Origin: Dendrophyllia cribrosa | Taxonomy: Eukaryota > Cnidaria > Anthozoa > Scleractinia > Dendrophylliidae | Direction of reading: 5' to 3' | DNA: 64,000 bases | NCBI GenBank assembly: GCA_024195265.1 | Contig: JAJLRJ010000008.1 | Coordinates: 40,602,873-40,666,872 of the forward strand | Part shown: in pieces, positions 44,798 through 58,483 of the stretch | Layout of the letters: each line of letters opens with the position of its first letter | Position numbering within the stretch: the stretch's first letter is position 1 | Notes under the pieces: generated by a model | What the model was told of the DNA's origin: nothing | Database searches by the model: none | What the model saw: the letters and a program-made list of their open reading frames with translations, nothing else | Translations under genes and position numbers: made by a program

Positions 44798-45700
44798 CTT
44801 GAAAATCCGAATAAATACAAACTAAATCCAGTACAAACTCAAAACCACCTCCCCGATTGAATGCAGCTCGCTTTGTCAGCGGTTTGCTTTCGGTAGTAAA
44901 AATTTACCATCAGGGGAGGGGACAGGAACTTTAGCGGTTAGCCCAGAAGAAGACTGCAATATTTTTACTCGAAATATTGGCTGTTAAATCTGTCCTTTTG
45001 CCACAATCAGTTTTATTTCATTACATTTAAGGAGAAGAAACATGGGGCATCACGAAGAGACATAGTCCTTTCCAGGGAAGCTAAAGAAAATAAGGTTATT
45101 TTAGAGCTACGTCGGCAAAACGCATAACCTTTTTATGCAGAGAGAAAATGGACTTTTTAGGGGTTACGTTTTGGGCCAATGCACGTTTGTTGGGGGTCGA
45201 GTTTTACCCTAATAGCACTTTTTTGGGAGAAACGTTTAAATACAGAGGTCCACACAGTCCACACAATGCGTAAGTAAGTATAGACTCCATGATCTCATAG
45301 AGGAGGACATTGGAGTTTGCGTCATTGCGCATTTTAGGCAATTTTTCAATCGGTATTTCCGGTTATTTCAACCTTGAAGTGTCCTTCGGTACGCGGCAGT
45401 TTTTGGCGTTTTGGTCGAAAGTTCTCGGCAGAGAAAATATTCTTCACGGTTTTCCGTTTTTTGGTCGTTTCCTAAATAGCTTAAAAAAATGACAAAGTTG
45501 ATTTCAATCTTTTCATTGTGAGTGTATGTAGATTTTTCGTGACTGACCGTGACTGTTAAACAATCATTTTAAAACAATCATTCTTCAACAGTTTCGGTTA
45601 ATAGATAATGTAAATACATTGATAGAAGATGTTTTTCTAATATGTAAAGAAATTATTTATGGAAAAGGTGGACTCAGTTCTCCCGGAGTTCTCCAGCACA

Positions 45701-45871
45701 TAGCCTGTTCCAGGCGTTCAGATAGTGGGGAAAGCGCAAATAGTTGGGGAAGGCGCGAAGAAAAGCGAGCGAAAAAAATGCCGGGAGACTGCATTTTTTT
45801 CGCTCGCTTTTCTTCGCGCCTTCCCCAACTATTCGCGCTTTCCCCACTATCTGAACGCCTGGAACAGGCTA
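45701..45871. mobile_element. near-perfect foldback element, AGCCTGTTCCAGGCGTTCAG family
   Basis: Two ~79-bp arms, TAGCCTGTTCCAGGCGTTCA to CGAGCGAAAAAAATG and its inverse, surround a ~13-bp loop (CCGGGAGACTG). I find one mismatch between the arms. Both ends agree with the older copy at 8803-8987. Confidence 0.85.
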
Positions 45872-46110
45872 TCCTGCACAAGACAGCTGAAACTCTATAG
45901 ATTACATTCAGGATACACTTAGAAGTATTACAAGCAATATCGTTACGATTCTAATTGACATCAACTGATTAATTTCCTTAACATGCTATTCACATGCAAG
46001 GTGTAGTTATCCGGCAAAAGAACAAGATTACTTTAAAAATAATGGCTTTCTCCGCCGATAACGACGATCGCAAGAAAGTGTCGCAAGAAAGTAATGTTCA
46101 CTGGTTAATT

Positions 46111-46188
46111 AACAACTATTCACCGAAGTGGAGGTGGGTAGTGGTGGATATCCACCACTACCCACCTACACTGAGGTGAATAGTTGTT
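46111..46188. repeat. perfect-centre hairpin, ~78 bp
   Basis: ACAACTATTCACCGAAGTGG and GTGGGTAGTGGTGGATA are mirrored by TATCCACCACTACCCAC and TGAGGTGAATAGTTGT. The central ~32 bp are perfectly palindromic. Confidence 0.8.
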
Positions 46189-46374
46189 TTAGTATATACT
46201 GAAACAGTGAGATAATATAACGAAAATGATGCTTTTTAACTCATTTATTCCTGTCAACGATTACAATTTTCGCGCGCAAATTGCTGGGAGGTAAATAGCA
46301 CTTGCTATTCCGAGTTTCAGTAGCCAATCAGAGCGCGCCAACAATGATATCCACTGTTTCAGTATATACTAAAC
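46186..46374. mobile_element. TIR element adjoining the hairpin
   Basis: TTTTAGTATATACTGAAACA followed by GTG at the left is inversely repeated as CACTGTTTCAGTATATACTA at the right. ~189 bp. May form one composite element with the 46111-46188 hairpin. Confidence 0.6.
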
Positions 46375-46514
46375 CAAGATATTGCTCTACAATGAAGGAG
46401 CCATTTAAATTTATATACGAACTACTCAATTTGTGAGCACATATAGATTTTAATACAAATCTGTTTCGTCAGTAGAGCGACATGATGTCGGTGCACTCAT
46501 CAGTTAATCTCTAT

Positions 46515-48156
46515 ACAGTAAACTCTCCAAAGACAAACGATCAATTATTGGCTGGTTCTGGCGGCTGAATTTCACTTGTTCGAATGTAACTTAACTCTCT
46601 ATAAGGCGGACACCAAAGGAACTGGTCCCGACTGAATTTCACTCGTTTGTATGTAACTAAACTCTCTATAAGGCGGACACCTCTCTTAGGTGGACACCTC
46701 TCTAAGGCGCTGGTTCTGGCTGAATTTCACTTGTTTGTCTGTAACTAAACTCTCTATAAGGCGGAGACCTCTCTAAGGCGCTGGTCCCGACTGAATTTCA
46801 CTTGTTTGTCTATAACTAAACTCTATATAAGGCGGAGACCTCTCTAAGGCGCTGGTCCTGACTGAATTTCACTTGCTCGTCGGTAACTAAACTCTCTATA
46901 AGGTGGACACCTCTCTAAGGCGCTGGTCCCGACTGAATTTCACTTGTTTGTCTGTAACTAAACTCTCTATAAGAAGGACACCTCTCTAAGGCGCTGGTCC
47001 CGACTGAATTTCACTTGTTTGACTGTAACTAAACTCTCTATGAGGAGGACATCTCTCTAAGGCGCTGGTCCCGACTGAATTTCACTTGTTTGTCTGTAAC
47101 TAAACTCTCTATAAGGCTGACACCTCTCTAAGACGCTGGTCCTGACTGAATTTCACTTTTTCGTCTGTAAATAAACTCTCTATAAGGCGGACGCCTCTCT
47201 AAGGCGCTGGTCCCTGCTGAATTTTACTTGTTTGTCTGTAACTGAACTCTGTATAAGGCAGACACCTCTCTAAGGCGCTGGTCCCAACTGAATTTCACTT
47301 GTTTGTCTGTAACTGAACCCTCTATAAGGCAGACACCTCTCTAAGGCGCTGGTCCCTACTGAATTTCACTTGTTTGTCTGTAGCTAAACTCTCTATAAGG
47401 CGGACACCTCTCTAAGGCACTGCGGTCCTGACTGAATTTCACTTGTTTGTCTGTAACTAAACCCTCCATAAGGCGGACACCTCTCTAAGGTGGACACCTC
47501 TCCTGAAGGAATTGGTCCTGGCCGAATTTCACTTGTTTGTTAACCTCTCTAAGGCGCTGGTCCTGACTGAATTTCACTTGTTCATCTGTAACTAAACTCT
47601 CTATAAGGCAGACCCCTCTCTAAGGCGCTGGACCCGACTGAATTTCACTTGTTTGTCTGTAGATAAACTCTCTATAAGGCGGGCATCTCTCTAAGGCACT
47701 GGTCCTGACTGAATTTCACTTGTTTGTCTCAGTGTAACTAAACTCTCTATAAGACGGACACCTCTCTAAGGTGGACACCTCTCCTGAAGGAATTGGTCCT
47801 GGCCGATTTTCACTTGTTTGTTTGTAACTAAACTCTCTATGAGGCAGACACCTCTCTAAGGCACTGGTCCTGACTGAATTTCACTTGTTTTTCTGTAACT
47901 AAACTCTCTATAAGACGGACACCTCTCTAAGGTGGACACCTCTCCTGAAGGAATTGGTCCTGGCCGATTTTCACTTGTTTGTTTGTAACTAAACTCTCTA
48001 TGAGGCAGACACCTCTCTAAGGCACTGGTCCCGACTGAATTTCACTTGTTTTCCTGTAACTAAACTCTCTACAATGCGGACACCTCTAAGGCTCTGGTCC
48101 TGGCCGAATTTCATTTGTTCGTCTGTAACTAAACTCTCTATAAGGTGGACAGTAAG
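46515..48156. repeat. ~71-bp minisatellite, about 22 units
   Basis: Consensus words in each unit: AACTAAACTCTCTATAAGGC, GGACACCTCTCTAAGGCGCT, GGTC(C)CGACTGAATTTCAC, TTGTTTGTCTGT. I count 22 occurrences of the GAATTTCAC word or a one-base variant. Three or four units carry an extra ~20-25 bp (GGTGGACACCTCTCCTGAAG), giving a longer variant near 47490, 47770 and 47930. No reading frame persists across units. Confidence 0.93.
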
Positions 48157-48612
48157 AACTAGTCCCGAAGGGGTCCGGCTTAGACAGAGTTCACCGTAGT
48201 AAGAAAGCAGACTGTTGAACTTGACTTGATTGTATCTTTTTTAGAGACGGCTGCAATATAGAGTGAGAAAAAGTACGAGATCTCAGAGACAACTATTAAT
48301 TTTACGAGAATATAACACGAGATACAGTCGATCCACTGATCCTGTAATATATACTGGCAAACACGATCAGGACCAGAGCGGACCAATTTTAGAGAAAAAT
48401 GTATGAGCTTTACTGAGCGGATGTCTATCCGACTGTATTCTAAAAATTGCGAGAAATCTAAAACTTTATAACCCTGACAAAGCTACATGACACAAGAAAC
48501 CTTCGCACGAGAAACTGCTGATGATATCTCAGCTAAAGGAGCCTTGATGAAAACTACGAGTTTTACGAAAAACATCAATTTTGATATCCCCCAAAACGTC
48601 ACTGAACAGTAT

Positions 48613-48803
48613 GGGTGCGTTCGATTGGGAAATCCGGATTTCGATTTTGAAATCCGGATTTAAAAATTTAAATCCGGATCAGTTCATGGAAATCCATCGC
48701 GGAGAAGGATTTCGGTAATTGGAAATCCGTTTTTGCGTTTTTTTGGGAAATCCGAAATCCGGATTTCAAAATCGAAATCCGGATTTTCCAATCGAACGCA
48801 TCC
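48613..48803. mobile_element. foldback MITE, 191 bp, at 3' end of Mab-21-like gene
   Basis: Terminal repeats of ~50 bp: GGGTGCGTTCGATTGGGAAA with ATCCGGATTTCGATTTTG at the left, and the inverse ending CCAATCGAACGCATCC. TAT flanks both ends. It lies 15 bp past the stop codon of the gene at 48818, so it probably forms part of that 3'UTR. Confidence 0.8.
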
Positions 48804-48817
48804 TATGTTTCTAAATA

Positions 48818-51502
48818 TCAGTCCAATGGAATGTCAGGCTGATCCATCATTTGTGGTTGATATGATCTCGGTTCCACACTGTTGACAAGCCTGTTAAGAT
48901 ACTGCGTCCCAGAACCAGCTGACAAGACATAGCTCAAGTCGAAAGGATTGTCAGAATTTGGATCAACCATGCGTCTGAATATGGCTTCTTCATTTCCCGT
49001 TCTAAAGTCGTCTTGTTGCAAAATGTACTTCCACATTTCAATAACGCCCTTGATTCCATCAAGCATACGGCGTCTCATGTTCGGTTCAGTGCTGATCCAA
49101 ACCTTGCCATAAGCCATGTCCCAGCATTCGCCTTCAAACATCATGGGGAACACTTGGACGGGGATGTTATATTTCCTTTTAATTTCTCTGAGATCTTTCA
49201 CTAAGGACCTTTCCAGAGGCTCAAGATTTTCGAACCTGCCAATTTCAGCCTCGTTAAAAGCAATATCGATCAATTCCTTACTGGTGGCCAAGAAAATGTC
49301 TTTCAAGTCATGGAAGCGAAGATTTGTACTTGAACTCTTGCTTCTTTGGTCAATCGTCTCCTTCTTTTGTTTGCTTGGAGTTTCATCTATTTCTCTTTTT
49401 TCAAGTCCTGCACCAGCCTTTGCAGATGTAGCTGATTTGGTGCTTGTTTTGTATTCCTTATTTTTGCCTTGCTTTACTTCTGCTTGATGCTGCAGCAACT
49501 CCCTTGTAAATCGCACCGGCCTTTCTATGATCTGATCAACTTTTGTGGTCAAGGATTCCAGAATCACGGGGTTTTCAATATAATCTTCGCCGAACAGGTT
49601 GTATGACCTCACAAAGAAATGCCGTAAATCCTTCTTTGCAAGAGCTTTCGAAAGGTTATCAAGGAGCTTCATCATGCAGGCGACTCTGTTGCTTTCGGTC
49701 CACATCTCCGTACCTGTTTCTTCAATTGTTTGCAGAAGTAAGTTCTTTAGATGGAAAGTCACAAGACCCTCTGGAACATTGGAAAGATACGCTCGATGAT
49801 ATTTTTTCAGGCAACGGTAGCACTCGCGCTGGATATCGTTCATCTCTTGGCTTAACAGGTATTCTGCATGTGAAAACGATAATCTGAAGTCGCATTCTGG
49901 ATCACTACCATTTTTCGGCGGCTTCACCACCAAGTGGAACCCCTCTTGAACAATCTTGTCGACTATTTGAGGCGAAGGCCATTTACGCTCTCGTTGAATC
50001 CAGTCCTGTGCAACTTTCGGCCAACTCCGGCATCTTAAAGCAGGAACAAAATCAAATCCTCCTACTATATCGTGGACTTGCGCTTTGTCAGTGTCTTTGA
50101 ATTTAGTTCCTTTTGAGGGAGCCTCGGCTTTTTCTTCGCCGGTTTCTGTTTCGAATAGGTGTTTAAAGAAGCGGTCATGAACTCTTTTCTCGAATTCTTC
50201 CTCTTCCTGATTTTTATCTTCCAGATTGCATGGCAAATCTTTAGAGGTCGGCTGATCTTGCTGCGCTGAGGATTGCGGTCGTGGTTTAGATACATTTTGA
50301 TTCTCCTTGCGGTATCGGTGTAAAGTGGCTCTTCTTTCGTCTACACCTTCGTTTCCAGTTGCTTGTTTGTACACCATAGTGCCTGGGAAATGGCCAGCCT
50401 TCTCAGGATAACCCCTCATTGCTGAATGGCTTGAAATGTCTTTTGAGTCTTCAACAGACCCCTGATCATCGTCAACAATTTCTGGGCCATCAATGAATGG
50501 CAAAGTGTCTTCTAAGCACGGGTCAGTTTCCTCATTTTTTTTGCTTTCGTCACAATTTTCTGGCTTGAAATACTGCTGGCTATTTTGATGGCCAGTTGCT
50601 AATGGAAAACGTTTTGTTTTTCTGCTGTCGTTCTGTACTCGTCTGTCAACATCCCGATATCGTGCTTGCAGGGTTTCAGCTCGATCGCTCCGCAGAAGCT
50701 CTTGAATGACATCGGGAAACATTCGAGGAGCACCACTTAGACCACATCTATTTAGAGACATTTGTACTTCATTTGCATACTGAAAGTAGTCGTTTATAAC
50801 TTGAGCGTGTTCTCTGGTATACTCAATTCCCCTGGCTGTGCAAAGGTCATGTGCCATCCATTCCCATTCAGATACTTCCAAATTAGACAAATTTCTTGGG
50901 TCTTTTTGCCTCTCTATCTGTTCGGTAATAGAACCATGGGAATGAGCATAATCAACGGTAACAGCTGGACTTTTCGGACTGTTCTTCCATTCATAAACGC
51001 CATTGAATAATTCCTCTCGAGACATCACCTGAAGTGTCCGGGTTGTGAAGTCAACTAAATGAGGTAAAAAACTCCCATAAATCGCGGAATGGAAGTTCTT
51101 CAAAGCCGCAGTTGCTAGGTACTCTGTACCTTCCACGAGGCAAGACTTTAACACAGGGTGGTTGACTCCTTTAATTCTTACGTGCATTGGATTCTCGGGT
51201 AAATATTCAATTAGCTCGTCGCGGATCATCAAATTATCTGAATTTGAAAAGATTACGATATCCTCATCTCCAATATCGTGTGGTTGTGGACATTTTAAAT
51301 CTTCTGCGGCGCTGCCATAATGTCGAAACGTGATGTCAGTTTCATACTTGTTGTTGAAAAGCTCCGAGAGATGCTGAAAAATGTAGCTCGAAATACATTG
51401 CGTGTGTTCTTTTAATAATGCACCTTCCTTTCCTCTTTCGCCTAAAGATTTGAAGAGGAAGCTTAGATCCTGGGTTTCTGCATCTTGTCCTACCGCCGCC
51501 AT
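48818..51502 (-). CDS. Mab-21 / cGAS-like nucleotidyltransferase-fold protein, single exon
   Basis: An uninterrupted 894-residue ORF. The C-terminal part of the core (about 478-650) is a clear Mab-21 domain: FDFVPALRCRSWPKVAQDW, KWPSPQIVDKIVQEGFHLV, DFRLSFSHAEYLL, CYRCLKKYH, TFHLKNLLLQTIEE, MWTES. Near the N-terminus HYGSAAEDLK (G63, S64) and DIGDEDIVIF (D79, D81) match the nucleotidyltransferase GS and [D/E]xD motifs; D484 in GGFDFVPAL is the likely third acidic residue. A catalytic triad is therefore possible, so it could make a cyclic (di)nucleotide in innate immunity, as cGAS-like receptors do; many Mab-21 proteins are inactive. About 400 residues, including a low-complexity acidic stretch (290-470), separate the motifs. 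Residues 690-894 form an unrecognised C-terminal region with helical and Lys-rich parts. The start is the first ATG (MAAVGQDAE); an AG just before it (TTCGTAG) could be a 5'UTR acceptor. Confidence 0.85.
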   Translation of the reverse strand: MAAVGQDAETQDLSFLFKSLGERGKEGALLKEHTQCISSYIFQHLSELFNNKYETDITFRHYGSAAEDLKCPQPHDIGDEDIVIFSNSDNLMIRDELIEYLPENPMHVRIKGVNHPVLKSCLVEGTEYLATAALKNFHSAIYGSFLPHLVDFTTRTLQVMSREELFNGVYEWKNSPKSPAVTVDYAHSHGSITEQIERQKDPRNLSNLEVSEWEWMAHDLCTARGIEYTREHAQVINDYFQYANEVQMSLNRCGLSGAPRMFPDVIQELLRSDRAETLQARYRDVDRRVQNDSRKTKRFPLATGHQNSQQYFKPENCDESKKNEETDPCLEDTLPFIDGPEIVDDDQGSVEDSKDISSHSAMRGYPEKAGHFPGTMVYKQATGNEGVDERRATLHRYRKENQNVSKPRPQSSAQQDQPTSKDLPCNLEDKNQEEEEFEKRVHDRFFKHLFETETGEEKAEAPSKGTKFKDTDKAQVHDIVGGFDFVPALRCRSWPKVAQDWIQRERKWPSPQIVDKIVQEGFHLVVKPPKNGSDPECDFRLSFSHAEYLLSQEMNDIQRECYRCLKKYHRAYLSNVPEGLVTFHLKNLLLQTIEETGTEMWTESNRVACMMKLLDNLSKALAKKDLRHFFVRSYNLFGEDYIENPVILESLTTKVDQIIERPVRFTRELLQHQAEVKQGKNKEYKTSTKSATSAKAGAGLEKREIDETPSKQKKETIDQRSKSSSTNLRFHDLKDIFLATSKELIDIAFNEAEIGRFENLEPLERSLVKDLREIKRKYNIPVQVFPMMFEGECWDMAYGKVWISTEPNMRRRMLDGIKGVIEMWKYILQQDDFRTGNEEAIFRRMVDPNSDNPFDLSYVLSAGSGTQYLNRLVNSVEPRSYQPQMMDQPDIPLD

Positions 51503-52152
51503 TCTACGAAACTGAAATGTGCCTAAGGTGTAAAAGAATTAATAATTTCTTTTATTATTAGCGAAAGTGGGAATTTATAAGCCAGTTTTATATTTCAGTT
51601 TCTAAGAACTAATAATTTGATTTCTTTTTCACTGCATTGTCGAGCCAATTATGAGATCCATGACGCCAATTGTGCAAGCCTACCGTAAAAGACAATAGAT
51701 AAAAGCTTTCTGCCCCCGTACTCTCTCTTTTATATTAAACTATTACTCGCAAAATGCAGAGCTATGCACAACGACTCTCCGCCTCTCCCCTCCTTCGTCT
51801 TTCAGCCTGACTCCCATATCCTTGCCTGCGTCTTTTGACTCGCCCAAATACACTTTTGGTTTCTACTCACACTACGAGGTATTGCGTGCCTACATTTTGA
51901 TCCCATCATGCATTACAACCCAAGACAATTCTACATCCGGGTAATCCATCTATTCCCGCCGACTTCAAACACGACTGGTTTTGACCGGTTAGCTCTGCAA
52001 CCAAGCTGAATTTGGAGCATTGCGATCTTGCGAAAGTTTTGTCATCTCATCCTTCTCAATCGCGAGGCATCCTGTGTTTTAAGGAGACAGTAGGAGAAAA
52101 TAATAATAAAAAAAGAACAGCCTTATCAGTAAACATAATTTTTTCTTGAAAA
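51503..52152. promoter_or_regulatory. divergent promoter region between Mab-21-like gene and Ran
   Basis: 650 bp between two start codons on opposite strands. The genes must be driven from this interval, perhaps by a shared bidirectional promoter, unless the 5'UTR exons lie elsewhere. It contains no recognised repeat and no open frame of note. No convincing TATA box sits at a useful distance from either ATG. Confidence 0.55.
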
Positions 52153-57607
<5,455 letters not shown>

Positions 57608-57644
57608 TTTTAGAACCATGTGCCATGGTAGTTTCAAGAGCGAA

Positions 57645-57650
57645 AATAAA
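57645..57650 (+). terminator. poly(A) signal of Ran
   Basis: AATAAA 38 bp downstream of the Ran stop codon. Confidence 0.7.
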
Positions 57651-58483
57651 GACTAAACTGGTTGCAAAGTCAACCTTGTATTGTTATATTATTCAGCTTA
57701 TTCCATACTTTGGAAATTTCAATTTTTTTTTGTTAAACTAGATTGACAGAGTACTGTTAAATACCACAGAGTGAATAGTATTGCAGAGTACGTCATTAAT
57801 TAGAAAAACCCGTGTATGCTCATCAACAAATTGGTTTGATGCTATGAAATGTTGTTAGTTTCCCTATGATAGATAGCAAAGATGAAGAAAAAAACTGTAG
57901 CTGTTGAATTCAAGAGAAAGCATATTTATAGAAGTAAAAACTAACCTTGGCGAGTGCATTCTGTAAATCACTCTCTAGGGTAGTTAAGGTGCCATAACAC
58001 AAGGCAATTTTTCCAGGCAACTTGCAACGCAATACTGATGAGAGCATTGCGTAACAAGTTGCAGATTTTATGTGACATGTGCACAACTTATATTGCAACA
58101 CTGCAAAAGGTAGAGATGGATGATAGAAGAGAACAGATCAAATGGGATAAACAGGGTTTGTTTTTCTACAAATTTAGAGCTTTTATGCAAAAATAAACAA
58201 GTCTCAATTAAGTGTTCTGGTTTTATTTTTTGTACATTTTCTCATTGTGTGGTGGGGCGGGGGGTATGGACGGAAACAGTGGCCAGTCTGCCTTTTTACG
58301 CAACATATTCCTTAATTTCAAGGAATTTGTGAACATGTTTTACAGGAGAATTCTCAAGAGAACGGAATGGGTTTTTTTTATACAACTATCCGGGAGCTTT
58401 CCATTTCTGCAGTAATGAAAGAGTGAAGTTTAAAATCCTTCTCTAGGTTTTGAATGTAATTTACATTCCTGAAATTAGGAGTA
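57651..58483. other. short intergenic region between convergent Ran and SAMD15-like genes
   Basis: About 830 bp without recognised coding. TTTATT at 58222-58227 (AATAAA on the minus strand) could end the SAMD15-like transcript. A segment near 57955-58105 resembles 56530-56645 in Ran intron 3 (CACTCTCTAGGGTAGTTAAG, AAGTTGCAGATTTTATGT, ATATTGCAACACTGC), an unnamed repeat. Confidence 0.5.

Larger units (their letters stand above)
44798..46514. other. upstream region of syntaxin gene
   Basis: The proximal 200 bp should hold the syntaxin promoter; no clear TATA box was seen. The rest holds a foldback element (45701-45871) and a hairpin/TIR cluster (46111-46374). No gene was recognised; frames at 45310-45490 look like chance. 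Confidence 0.5.

Noticed and set aside
45619..45922. overlapping ORFs on both strands sharing the same peptide
   Set aside because: Both read the arms of the foldback element, so the same peptide appears on each strand by symmetry.
46515..48156. possible CRISPR-like array because of regular spacing
   Set aside because: The whole ~71-bp unit repeats without unique spacers, so it is a minisatellite in a eukaryotic genome.
49116..49887. plus-strand ORFs opposite the Mab-21-like exon
   Set aside because: These are shadow frames of the long minus-strand coding exon.
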